From: Pandoraea communis
GTDB taxonomy: Bacteria > Pseudomonadota > Gammaproteobacteria > Burkholderiales > Burkholderiaceae
Length of the DNA stretch: 64,000 nucleotides
Assembly (NCBI RefSeq): GCF_902459745.1
Contig: NZ_CABPSJ010000005.1
Location: 310,001-374,000, forward strand
Reading direction: 5' to 3'
A program made the position numbers and the translations under genes. Under the pieces are notes generated by a model that saw only the letters and a list, made by a program, of their open reading frames with translations, was not told where the DNA came from and ran no database searches. Position 1 is the stretch's first letter, and each line of letters starts with the position of its first letter. Below are positions 29,005 through 36,807 of this stretch, piece after piece.

Positions 29005-29823
29005 ATGCTGCCGAATATGAATAGTCTGCATATCGCGAGTTACAACATCCACAAGGGGTTTTCCGTATTCAACCGTTTGCGTGTTCACGAATTGCGCGCA
29101 GGGTTGGAGGGGCTTGCACCGGATCTTGTTTTTCTTCAGGAGGTGCAGGGTATGCACCAGCGGCATGCCGTGCGCCACAGTAATTGGCCGGTACAGCCGC
29201 AACACGAGTTTCTGGCGCAAGGTATGTGGCTCGATCACGCTTATGGACGCAATGTCGTCTACGAGCACGGGCATCATGGCAACGCGATTCTGAGTCGTTA
29301 TCCGATCGTCCGATCGGACAACCACGACATCACGACCTATAGTTTTGAGAAGCGCGGCATGCTTCATTGCGAGATTGCCGTGCCGGGGCTGAAGCAGCCG
29401 CTGCATTGCCTGTGTGTGCATTTGTCGCTGGCAGGTCGCGGCCGCCGACGCCAGTTCGAGATGCTCGCGGAGCGCGTTGCCGATGCCATTCCCGCCGATG
29501 CGCCGTTGATTATCGCGGGCGACTTCAACGATTGGAGCAATCAGGCGGATCGGTTGCTGGCGGAAAAGCTGGCGCTGACCGAGGTGTTTCAGAACAGTGT
29601 GGGGCGTCCTGCACGTAGTTTCCCGAGTGGATTGCCGCTTTTGCGACTTGACCGCATTTATGCACGCGGCTTTCATATCGAAGGGGCGCAGGTCTTGCGC
29701 GGGCGTCCCTGGTCACGGATTTCCGATCACGCGCCTATCAGCGCCCGGCTTGTGCTGTCAGGTGACGACAAGGCGATGAACGGTTCCTCCACCCCGTCGT
29801 TCAACCCTCGTTCCCCCCAGTGA
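29005..29823 (+). CDS. Endonuclease/exonuclease/phosphatase (EEP) family protein
   Basis: 272 residues of the DNase I-like fold. Visible motifs are ASYNIHKGF at the N-terminus, FLQEVQG with the metal-binding Glu, the central AGDFNDWSNQ and the C-terminal ISDHAPISARL with the catalytic Asp-His. The substrate cannot be told from sequence. It could start at 29005 (MLPNMNS, with CGGGG just upstream) or 29017 (MNSLHIASYN). It ends seven bases before cueR, so the two are probably co-transcribed. Confidence 0.88.
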   Translation: MLPNMNSLHIASYNIHKGFSVFNRLRVHELRAGLEGLAPDLVFLQEVQGMHQRHAVRHSNWPVQPQHEFLAQGMWLDHAYGRNVVYEHGHHGNAILSRYPIVRSDNHDITTYSFEKRGMLHCEIAVPGLKQPLHCLCVHLSLAGRGRRRQFEMLAERVADAIPADAPLIIAGDFNDWSNQADRLLAEKLALTEVFQNSVGRPARSFPSGLPLLRLDRIYARGFHIEGAQVLRGRPWSRISDHAPISARLVLSGDDKAMNGSSTPSFNPRSPQ

Positions 29824-29830
29824 GGCAGTC

Positions 29831-30391
29831 ATGAACATCGGACAAGCGGCACAGGCCAGCGGCGTGACGGCCAAGATGATCCGGTACTACGAGAGTATCG
29901 GCCTGATGCCTCCGAGCCCTCGCTCCGAGGCAGGTTACCGGCGATACGGCGAGCAGGATCTTCATCTGCTTCGGTTCATTCGCCAGTCGAGACGATTGGG
30001 TTTCGGGATCGACCAGATCCGCCAGTTGCTGGCACTTTGGCAGGATCGCGGCCGTTCCAGCGCGCAGGTGAAAGCGCTTGCCCAATCTCATGTCGACGAA
30101 CTCAATCAGCGCATTGGCGAACTGGTGGCCATGCGAGACACACTTTCGCATCTCGCTATGCATTGCCACGGCGATGACCGCCCCGATTGCCCGATACTGG
30201 AAGGCATTGCTGCCGCGGCGCTTCCCGGCAATCCGGGCGCCAAGACAGAGTGTTCCGCTAGTCCGATGACGTCCTGTAGTCCTGCGCAGAAAGCCACTGC
30301 ATCGAAGGCTGCGGCCGTCGAATCCGCTGCCCCAACGGATAGCCCGGTCGGTGACGGCGACGCTCAGGCCCGTCAGATTCCTCAGGGATAA
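29831..30391 (+). CDS. cueR: CueR, copper-responsive MerR-family activator with extended C-terminus
   Basis: 186 residues. The MerR HTH (MNIGQAAQASGVTAKMIRYYE) and dimerisation helix are followed by the Cu(I) loop with Cys112 and Cys120 (CHGDDRPDC, C-x7-C). Ser77 is present, the residue that marks monovalent-metal sensors. All three match the E. coli CueR numbering. Beyond about residue 133, where CueR normally ends, a 50-residue Ala/Ser/Pro-rich tail adds Cys141 and Cys149. It likely activates the copZ and copA promoters 3.5 kb upstream. A terminator follows. Confidence 0.9.
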   Translation: MNIGQAAQASGVTAKMIRYYESIGLMPPSPRSEAGYRRYGEQDLHLLRFIRQSRRLGFGIDQIRQLLALWQDRGRSSAQVKALAQSHVDELNQRIGELVAMRDTLSHLAMHCHGDDRPDCPILEGIAAAALPGNPGAKTECSASPMTSCSPAQKATASKAAAVESAAPTDSPVGDGDAQARQIPQG

Positions 30392-30435
30392 ATGGCATGG
30401 GCTGCCATTCACTGGCGTCCAGAATCCAGCATGAC

Positions 30436-30460
30436 GCGCCGCGGTAGCGGCGCTTTTTTA
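30436..30460 (+). terminator. Terminator after cueR
   Basis: GCGCCGC-GGTA-GCGGCGC is a 7-bp perfect stem followed by TTTTTTATTTT, a textbook rho-independent terminator on the plus strand. Confidence 0.9.
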
Positions 30461-30610
30461 TTTTCCGTATTTTTTTCTGTCCCTGCGACAGTGCGCCGCA
30501 GCGAGGTGTTGTGTTGCGCTGAATGTTGTTTAAGTTATTGATTTTTATGAAATTTATTTGGAATTGACTGCATTCGAAACATGCTTCTAGCAGATTTTTC
30601 GTGATTTTTC

Positions 30611-30648
30611 TATATAGGGTATAACCCTTAAATGGAAAACCCTATATA
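30611..30648. promoter_or_regulatory. Nested palindromes before the DUF3563 gene
   Basis: TATATAGGG (30611-30619) pairs with CCCTATATA (30640-30648). Inside this, AGGGT-ATA-ACCCT is a second near-symmetrical dyad. The region 30470-30660 is strikingly AT-rich compared with the rest of the window. It lies 50 bp before the DUF3563 start and looks like a promoter with an operator; TATAAT at 30645-30650 could be its -10. Confidence 0.55.
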
Positions 30649-30698
30649 ATGCGAAGCACTGCTGCGATGCAGCACACTAAATAAATTGGAGAAACACC

Positions 30699-30839
30699 AT
30701 GTTTGCCGCCCTGTTTGAAGTCGTGAATACTTGGTTCGAAACTGCTGAACGCCGTCGTCGTGAAGCGTTCCTGGCTGAGTCGAAGGACATCATTGAGTTG
30801 GAACAACGTATCCGCACGCTGGAAACCGCCGGTTTCTAA
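30699..30839 (+). CDS. DUF3563 family micro-protein
   Basis: 46 residues, too short for many gene finders. It starts at an ATG with TTGGAG eight bases upstream and ends with TAA. The sequence has a hydrophobic, aromatic N-terminal helix (MFAALFEVVNTWFETAE), a basic RRRR patch and a charged C-terminal helix (IELEQRIRTLE). This pattern fits the DUF3563 proteins common in Burkholderiales. An amphipathic, possibly membrane-associated helical hairpin is inferred. The function is unknown. It is a single gene with its own AT-rich regulatory region. Confidence 0.85.
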   Translation: MFAALFEVVNTWFETAERRRREAFLAESKDIIELEQRIRTLETAGF

Positions 30840-31002
30840 GCTGTCTGTAGCAAGTCGTTCCGGACGAACGGTCGTCGCTGGCGCAATCAGGCAAGTCGAT
30901 CGTCACACTGGGCGATTCCCGTCATCGATGTGATGACGTGCGACGGCGCCCAACCGTAAGTCCGGATGCCAATCCCTGCGGTTTCCAAGGATTGGCTCGC
31001 GT

Positions 31003-31026
31003 AAGCCCGCCATTTTGGCGGGCTTT
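31003..31026 (+). terminator. Terminator of the DUF3563 transcript
   Basis: AAGCCCGCC-ATTTT-GGCGGGCTT forms a perfect 9-bp stem, followed by the short T-poor tail TGTCGTTT. It is most likely the end of the DUF3563 mRNA. Confidence 0.7.
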
Positions 31027-31108
31027 GTCGTTTACGCGGCACATGGGGGCGAATGCAACGCCAAGCATCCCTCTTGACGATGACGACGGAAAACGAAGTC
31101 GGCGGTCG

Positions 31109-31142
31109 CGCCCCGGTCTGACTGCCGTACCGGGGCGTTTTT
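31109..31142 (+). terminator. Second plus-strand terminator
   Basis: CGCCCCGGT...ACCGGGGCG (9-bp arms, 11-base loop) is followed by TTTTTC on the plus strand only. It may be a back-up terminator protecting the convergent DUF995 gene. Confidence 0.7.
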
Positions 31143-31160
31143 CATCGGCGGGGCCACTGT

Positions 31161-31625
31161 TTACTTCTCAATGGTGAACTCGGTGGCGATCGCGGCCCCG
31201 TTGGCGAGCGACGTCACGCCGTAGTACTTGTCAGCAACCTTGAACATGAAGCGGCACCAATTCTCGGTGAGCGCCCGCCATTCCAGGTTCACGCAATACG
31301 ATCCATTGTCGTTGACCGACCAGGTGCCGGTGGCGTGGGCGACCTGGACCAGGCGTCCCCCCGATCCGAGATTGCCCTTGTTATCACTCGTGGCATTGAG
31401 CGTGCCATTGGTCTCGTTGATCCACTTGCGCGTACTGCCGTTGTTGATGACGTTGGTGATATGTGCGCCGGGCATCAGCAAACGCAAGTCGTCAACGCTG
31501 AGTTGCTGGCCGTTGGCGTCCTTGAGGTCGGACAGACGCATCGGGTCGGCGTATACGAATGTCGACAGGGCGAGCAGGCCGCTGGCGACGAAGGCGATGA
31601 TGGGGGAAGCAAAGCGGGGAAACAT
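31161..31625 (-). CDS. DUF995 family secreted protein
   Basis: 154 residues. It begins with a Sec signal peptide (MFPRFASPIIAFVASGLLAL, cleavage likely after VYA). The mature part resembles DUF995: MRLSDLKDANGQQLSVDDL, then a Gly/Asn-rich stretch and the Cys-containing SYCVNLEWR and NWCRFMFKV, whose two cysteines may form a disulfide. The ATG at 31625 follows CAGGAG; the upstream extension of the frame is not conserved. The function is unknown, and the location is probably periplasmic. Confidence 0.72.
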   Translation of the reverse strand: MFPRFASPIIAFVASGLLALSTFVYADPMRLSDLKDANGQQLSVDDLRLLMPGAHITNVINNGSTRKWINETNGTLNATSDNKGNLGSGGRLVQVAHATGTWSVNDNGSYCVNLEWRALTENWCRFMFKVADKYYGVTSLANGAAIATEFTIEK

Positions 31626-31839
31626 GATGACTCCTGGACGTAGCTTGATTGACGCCCGACGCGCGCGCATGCGTCGTCAGGCGTTATCGTCCCGTGCTCG
31701 GGGCACGGTGTAGCTATCGGTCCGAGTTTTGCTTCGTGATGCGTTACCACTATAGGCGACGTGCCGCGGTCTGCACAGTCGGCGCACCCCGGACACACGA
31801 TCAAGCGACGACCGCATGTCCGGGGTATGGGAACCGACC

Positions 31840-32505
31840 TCAGTCGGTGCCGTACTTCGGCGAGCGCGGGCCGTAGAGCAGGCCGTTGGCGCGACCCGCT
31901 GACAGCAGGCGCGCATTGGCCGTGCCGGCGACTGTGTAGCCGGCGTTCGACACGCTGTTGACGATCTGCTTGACCGCCGCCGTGACCAGCATGCCGATCA
32001 GGCCGCCACCACTATTGTTGTTGCCTTCGTTGTTCGACGCGCTGGCCGCGCCGCTCCACAACTTGGCGCCGTTGCGAAGATCGATGAGTTCGGCCGAGAC
32101 GGTCACCACCGTAGCGCTGTCGAGCACCATGTACTTCGTGCCGTACTGCGTGATCTTGAGATAGAGCGCAGCGTCGGCGCCGAAGATTTCGCGCAGCTTG
32201 GCCGGGCTCACCTGATGGATGTCGCCGGCGACGGTCAGGCCGTTCTGACGGAACGACTCATCGACCAATGCTACCGGCATCACGTAGTAGCCAGCTTCGC
32301 CCAGCGGCACCGTAACCTGCGACAGCACGCTGTAGGTCGCATCGATGTCAGGCGATTCGTTCAGCGGAGGCAGCACCAGAATCGACTTCGGCTTGCTTTC
32401 CTTGAACGCGGTGTAGTCGTACGGTTTGGCTTGATGCACCGCGCAACCCGTCATCACGGCGGCCAGTGCCGCTACCGTCATCCATTTACAGAGTCGCGCG
32501 ATCAT
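31840..32505 (-). CDS. DUF799/GNA1162-type lipoprotein
   Basis: 221 residues. The lipoprotein signal ends in MTGC (Cys21). The mature domain starts KPKSILVLPPLNESPDIDATY, the signature of DUF799 proteins such as meningococcal GNA1162, which have a TolB-N-like fold. The C-terminus is Gly/Asn-rich with a hydrophobic segment (GLIGMLVTAAVKQIV). Its ATG overlaps the stop of the DUF4810 gene (ATGA), so the two are coupled. It is the last gene of the CsgG-DUF4810-DUF799 operon. The role is unknown, probably in an outer-membrane complex. Confidence 0.85.
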   Translation of the reverse strand: MIARLCKWMTVAALAAVMTGCAVHQAKPYDYTAFKESKPKSILVLPPLNESPDIDATYSVLSQVTVPLGEAGYYVMPVALVDESFRQNGLTVAGDIHQVSPAKLREIFGADAALYLKITQYGTKYMVLDSATVVTVSAELIDLRNGAKLWSGAASASNNEGNNNSGGGLIGMLVTAAVKQIVNSVSNAGYTVAGTANARLLSAGRANGLLYGPRSPKYGTD

Positions 32506-32873
32506 TGCTTGGCCTCCGGGGTCTTGTTCTTGAGAAGAAAGTCGATGTAACCGGCCGATTCGGGGAACAACTGCTTCTCGGTCTGAAATTCCTCGACCAT
32601 CTTGTCGGACTTGCCCACAGAGGCGTAGAGCAGACCGAGGTGAGCATGAAAGCCAGGGGGCGCGGCGTTATTGGCGGCCTTGATTTTCTCGAGGTCGCGC
32701 TCGAGCACGATGATCTGGGCCTCCTTCGATTCGCCCTTGAAGTATTCGTAGACTTGCGGCTGGTAGCTTTCCCAGTCGTACAGGGGCTTGGGCGGGGTGG
32801 CGCAGCCCGTGAGCAGTGCACCACCGATGATGGCCGCCACGGCGGCGCGGCCGGATGAGAACTTGCGATTCAT
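32502..32873 (-). CDS. DUF4810 family lipoprotein
   Basis: 123 residues. The signal peptide ends at LLTGC. The mature part is helical with TPR-like character (RDLEKIKAANNAAPPGFHAH, LGLLYASVGKSDKMVEEFQ), typical of DUF4810. The start MNRKFSSGRA at 32873 is chosen over an in-frame start 24 bases upstream. It is the middle gene of the three-lipoprotein operon. Confidence 0.85.
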   Translation of the reverse strand: MNRKFSSGRAAVAAIIGGALLTGCATPPKPLYDWESYQPQVYEYFKGESKEAQIIVLERDLEKIKAANNAAPPGFHAHLGLLYASVGKSDKMVEEFQTEKQLFPESAGYIDFLLKNKTPEAKQ

Positions 32874-32993
32874 GGCGATAGAGATCCTGACACGCATGTC
32901 GCGGCGGGCGAGCGCAAGCCTGCACTGATGTGCGAGGCAAAGCGCATTACGCGCGACGCACCTGCGGCATGCTGAAAAAGTGAGTTGGCTGGC

Positions 32994-33677
32994 TTACTTG
33001 CCCGGCTTCCAGGCACCGCTTTCGATACCGGCGACCAGATTGTTGACGGCTTCGCGCATCGCGAGGTCGAGGACCTTGCCGTTGAGCGTCGAGTCGTAGC
33101 CAGCGGTGCCGCCGAAGCCGATCACTTCGCGATTCGACAGGGCGAACTCGCCCGCACCACCGCTCGAGTAGACGACTTCTGACGTGGCGATATCGACCAC
33201 GTTCAGATTGACCTTGGCATAAGCGATCTGCTCGCGGCCACGGCCCAGAATGCCGAAGAGTTGCTTGTCGCCCACTTCCTTGCGGCCGAACTCGACGACG
33301 TCGCCGGTGATCACGTAGTCGGCGCCCTTGAGCGTCTGCTGAGTCTTCTTGATATCGGCTTCCTGACGGATCTCGGCCATGTTGTCGCGGTCGAGCACGT
33401 TGAAGCGATTGGTTTGTTGCAGATGGGTGATCAGGATCGTTTTGGCCTGGCTGCCAAGTCGGTCGACGTTATCGGAAAAAACGCCACGCATGTAAGCGGA
33501 ACGGTTATCGAATTTGCCGACGGCGATAGGCGTGCGTACACCCACGTACGGACGGCTGGCACTTTCCACCTTGGCGACTTGCATGGTGCGCGAGCTTTCG
33601 GTGGCGCAACCGCCAAGCACGCCGACGGCGACCATGGCGGCGCTGAGCAGCGCAATGCTGGACTTGCTTTTCTGCAC
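32994..33677 (-). CDS. CsgG/HfaB family outer-membrane lipoprotein
   Basis: 227 residues. The lipobox is LGGC (Cys24). The CsgG core follows: IAVGKFDNRSAYMRGVF, ILITHLQQTNRFNVLDRDNM and GADYVITGDVVEFGRK. CsgG-type proteins form ring-shaped pores in the outer membrane. No curlin or other csg genes are present, so secretion of curli is not implied; the partners are the two lipoproteins downstream. It is the first gene of the operon, with 120 bp between it and the DUF4810 start. Confidence 0.88.
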   Translation of the reverse strand: MQKSKSSIALLSAAMVAVGVLGGCATESSRTMQVAKVESASRPYVGVRTPIAVGKFDNRSAYMRGVFSDNVDRLGSQAKTILITHLQQTNRFNVLDRDNMAEIRQEADIKKTQQTLKGADYVITGDVVEFGRKEVGDKQLFGILGRGREQIAYAKVNLNVVDIATSEVVYSSGGAGEFALSNREVIGFGGTAGYDSTLNGKVLDLAMREAVNNLVAGIESGAWKPGK

Positions 33678-33930
33678 GGTGATACCCCTGTATGTGTTTT
33701 GACCCGGCAGGCGACGCGTGGTGACGTCGACTTGTCGCGGGCATCTGATCCCTTACCGATTTGCGATGCTTTGCTCTTGTAATTTCGGGTAAGGGGGGCT
33801 GATATTAGCACGCGTTTTTGGCGTGTTGGCACACCGAAACACGGTGCGTACGCTCTCTGCGATAAGCAGCGCGGGGCGCTTGGCGATACACTCGACCGGC
33901 GTTCCCCTCATGTTTTTGACAGGAGTTGTC

Positions 33931-34407
33931 ATGGCCGACAATGAAGCTCGCCCGCCGTTTCCGCCATTCACGCGTGAGACTGCAATTCAGAAAGTTCGCA
34001 TGGCCGAAGACGGTTGGAATTCGCGCGATCCTGCGCGGGTTGCGTTGGCCTATACCGTCGACAGCCGCTGGCGCAATCGTGCCGAGTTTCCGCGCGGTCG
34101 CGACCAGATCGTCGAATTCCTGACGCGCAAATGGCAACGCGAACTCGACTATCGGCTCATCAAGGAACTGTGGGCGTTCACCGAGAACCGTATTGCGGTG
34201 CGATTCGCTTACGAATGGCGCGACGACTCGGGCAATTGGTTCCGTTCGTATGGCAACGAGAACTGGGCGTTCGACGCGCAAGGGCTCATGGCCGAGCGCC
34301 ACGCCAGCATCAACGACTCGCGCATCACCGAGGGCGAGCGTCTGTTTCTCTGGCCGCAGGGGCGCCGCCCCGACGATCATCCGGGGTTGAGCGATCTCGG
34401 TTTGTAG
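33931..34407 (+). CDS. DUF1348 family protein (NTF2-like)
   Basis: 158 residues of the SnoaL/NTF2-like fold. The DUF1348 blocks are clear: [59 protein letters not shown] and the C-terminal [16 protein letters not shown]. Such small cone-fold proteins may be enzymes or ligand binders; no function is assigned. The ATG at 33931 has AGGAG six bases upstream, so the longer open frame from 33823 is not used. It is a single gene, divergent from the csgG operon. Confidence 0.88.
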   Translation: MADNEARPPFPPFTRETAIQKVRMAEDGWNSRDPARVALAYTVDSRWRNRAEFPRGRDQIVEFLTRKWQRELDYRLIKELWAFTENRIAVRFAYEWRDDSGNWFRSYGNENWAFDAQGLMAERHASINDSRITEGERLFLWPQGRRPDDHPGLSDLGL

Positions 34408-34479
34408 AACGAACCGTGACGGCGGCGGCCAGGCGTCGTGCACGTCGTGTCGCCGTGCGCCCGGCCCAGACCGGTCGCC

Positions 34480-35790
34480 TCAATCCAGTCCGAAGATCAA
34501 CAGCAGGTTGGTGGCGGTAATGACTGCGAAGAGGCCCCACGCGAACACTTGCGTGGGGCGTCCGATGGTGTTGCCGTTCATCACGCGCGGGTCGCTGACC
34601 GAGCGGATGAGCGGCCACATGGCGAACGGCAGTTGCAGGCTGAGCAGCACCTGACTCCACACGAGCAACTTGCCGACGGCGCCGTCGCCAAGCCACAGCA
34701 CGCCGATCAGCGCGGGCACGAGCGCAAGCCCGCGGGTTATCAGGCGGCGCTGATAGCAGGGGATCTTCATTTTCAGAAAACCGTCCATGATGACCTGCCC
34801 GGCGATGGTCCCGGTGAGCGTCGAGCTTTGCCCCGACGCGAGCAGGGCGATGCCGAACAGGAACGCCGCCGCACTGCCCGCAATCGGCGTAATGAGCCGA
34901 TACGCCTGCTCGATATCGGTGACATTGGTCTGGCCGCTGGCATGAAATGCCGCACCGGCAAGCATCAGAATGGCCGCATTCACGCCCATCGCGATCACGA
35001 GCGAGACCCAGGTGTCGATGCGGACCATCGCGAGGGTGTCGCGCACATCGCCGCGTTTGCCGCCGACCACGCGCCGGGTTTGTACGACGCTGGAGTGCAG
35101 GTACAGGTTGTGCGGCATGATCGTGGCGCCGACGATGCCGAGCGCGAGCACGATGGCGTCGCGCCGGTCGTGGCTGGGAGCGCCGGGCACGAGGCCTGCC
35201 GCCACGGCATGCCAGTCGGGCGGCACCATTGCCACCTGCGCGACGAAGCAGAACGCCATCGTGCCGATCAACCCGAAGACGATGGCCTCGATCTGACGAA
35301 AGCCTTTGCCTTGCAGACCGAGCACGATCATCGTGTCGAGCGCGGTGAGCACAATGCCCCAGGCGATAGGCACACCCAGCAGCAACTTGAATGCGAGCGC
35401 ACAGCCGAGGACTTCGGCAATATCGCAGGCGATGATCGAGATCTCGGCGGTGATCCACTGCACGAGGCGTCCTGCGCGGCCGTAGCGGTCATAGCTGGCT
35501 TGCGCGAGGTCGCGTCCGGCGACCAGCCCCAGCCGGGCGGCAAGCATCTGCAAAAAGATGGCCGAGAGGCTGGAGAGTGCGACCACCCAGAGTAACGAGT
35601 AACCGAATTGCGACCCGGCCTGGATATCCGTCGCCCAGTTGCCAGGGTCCATGTAGCCGATCGCAACGAGTAGTCCGGGGCCGGCGAAGCGTTTGAGTTT
35701 GATCCAGCGCGATTCGCGCGCGTCGATGATGATGCTGCCTTTGACCTCGGAGGGACAGAAAGGCGCAGTGGCTGTAGTTGGCAGAGGCAT
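34480..35790 (-). CDS. mntH: Nramp family Mn2+/Fe2+ importer MntH
   Basis: 436 residues with about 11 transmembrane helices. The Nramp metal site DPGNW is at 48-52 (GYMDPGNWATDIQAGSQFG), and helix 6 has the MPHNLYLHS motif. It imports Mn2+ with protons across the inner membrane. The start at 35790 (MPLPTTATAP) is the most family-like; an open extension to 35847 adds 19 unsupported residues, and no good Shine-Dalgarno is visible for either. It diverges from imuA. Together with the riboswitch-controlled exporter at 7.2 kb the window encodes both directions of manganese transport. Confidence 0.94.
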   Translation of the reverse strand: MPLPTTATAPFCPSEVKGSIIIDARESRWIKLKRFAGPGLLVAIGYMDPGNWATDIQAGSQFGYSLLWVVALSSLSAIFLQMLAARLGLVAGRDLAQASYDRYGRAGRLVQWITAEISIIACDIAEVLGCALAFKLLLGVPIAWGIVLTALDTMIVLGLQGKGFRQIEAIVFGLIGTMAFCFVAQVAMVPPDWHAVAAGLVPGAPSHDRRDAIVLALGIVGATIMPHNLYLHSSVVQTRRVVGGKRGDVRDTLAMVRIDTWVSLVIAMGVNAAILMLAGAAFHASGQTNVTDIEQAYRLITPIAGSAAAFLFGIALLASGQSSTLTGTIAGQVIMDGFLKMKIPCYQRRLITRGLALVPALIGVLWLGDGAVGKLLVWSQVLLSLQLPFAMWPLIRSVSDPRVMNGNTIGRPTQVFAWGLFAVITATNLLLIFGLD

Positions 35791-35907
35791 GAGGGAGGGA
35801 ATTCGTCCAATGGTGTCAACGTTAGCCGGGGCGGCGTTCCACCGCAAGCCGGATCATGACAGCAGGCGAGGCACGGATAGCCCGTAAATAGCGTATGAAC
35901 TGCTATA

Positions 35908-35923
35908 CTGTACATTCATACAG
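35908..35923. promoter_or_regulatory. LexA (SOS) box of the imuA-imuB-dnaE2 operon
   Basis: CTG-TACATTCATA-CAG matches the CTG-N10-CAG LexA consensus, with flanking A and T extending the dyad to ACTGT...ACAGT. It overlaps a likely -10 (TATACT, 35904-35909) and lies 14 bp before the imuA start. Confidence 0.92.
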
Positions 35924-35937
35924 TATTCGGGTGCGAG

Positions 35938-36807
35938 ATGACCCTGCCGCTTTCCTCCTTGCCTGCCGGGCTGTGGCGTGCCAGTGAGCTGGCGCGTTGC
36001 CACCGGGCTGGCCACACCACTGGCTTTGCTGCGCTTGACGCCGAATTGCCCGGCGCTGGCTGGCCGCATGGCGCGGTGACGGAATTGTTGAGCGAGCGTC
36101 CGGGTATCGGTGAATGGCGGCTGCTGGCACCGGCGTTGCGCGATCTCACGCAGGCGGGGCAGCCGGTGATGGTGATTGCGCCGCCGATGCTGCCGTATGC
36201 TCCGGCGCTGGCCGGGTGGGGGATTGATCTGCGCTGGCTTAGTGTCGTGATGCGTCCGGCGCGTCAGACGCGTCCGATGACGGGGGCACGTGGCGGGCGA
36301 GGCATGAAGACCGAGGATCGGGACATGCTCTGGTGCGCCGAGCAGGCGCTCAAAAGCGCGTGCTGCGGTGCTGTGCTGACCTGGCTTCCGGCGGCGACGC
36401 CCGAGCAGATCCGGCGGCTTCAGGTCGCGGCCGGTGGTGGCGAGACGCTCGCCTGGGTGATGCGCGGACCGGCCGCCATCGCGACGGCCTCGGCGGCACC
36501 GCTGAGGCTGGGGCTTACCGTCGCTGAGGGGAGCCGTCTCGGCGTGCAGTTTCACAAGCGCCGCGGGCCGCCTCGTACCGAACCGCTCTGGCTGACGTTG
36601 CCTGCACCTTATACCCGTGCCCCGCAACCGGTCACGGGGGGCGCCGACGACGACAGGCCGATGCCCGTCAGGCCCGATCGGGCCCCTTCGCTTGCACCGT
36701 CTACGGTGTCTTTGGTTTCTGCTTCCGGAGTCTCGCATGGCTTGCTGGATCGCCCTGCATCTGCCCTGTCTGGCGCTCGAGATCGCCTCTCCGCTCACAC
36801 GGGCTGA
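35938..36807 (+). CDS. imuA: ImuA, SOS mutasome accessory protein
   Basis: 289 residues, RecA/SulA-like. The N-terminal part WRASELARCHRAGHTTGFAA then LDAELPGAGWPHGAVTELL matches ImuA proteins, and the middle holds the degenerate ATPase region. ImuA works with ImuB and DnaE2 in damage-induced translesion synthesis. It is the first gene after a LexA box. The reading frame overlaps imuB by 71 bp, longer than usual for coupled genes. The Shine-Dalgarno is weak. Confidence 0.9.
   Translation: MTLPLSSLPAGLWRASELARCHRAGHTTGFAALDAELPGAGWPHGAVTELLSERPGIGEWRLLAPALRDLTQAGQPVMVIAPPMLPYAPALAGWGIDLRWLSVVMRPARQTRPMTGARGGRGMKTEDRDMLWCAEQALKSACCGAVLTWLPAATPEQIRRLQVAAGGGETLAWVMRGPAAIATASAAPLRLGLTVAEGSRLGVQFHKRRGPPRTEPLWLTLPAPYTRAPQPVTGGADDDRPMPVRPDRAPSLAPSTVSLVSASGVSHGLLDRPASALSGARDRLSAHTG

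Larger units (their letters stand above)
30840..31160 (+). other. 321-bp untranslated stretch with hairpins after the DUF3563 gene
   Basis: No credible open frame is seen. It contains the hairpin GCCAATCC...GGATTGGC (about 30968-30996), immediately followed by a terminator at 31003-31026 and, further on, a second plus-strand terminator at 31109-31142. The DUF3563 transcript would thus have a structured 3' UTR of roughly 190 bases. Confidence 0.5.

Noticed and set aside
32994-33677. Curli secretion system suggested by the CsgG homologue
   Set aside because: No curlin subunit or other csg genes are nearby; the partners are DUF4810 and DUF799 lipoproteins, a different conserved set.
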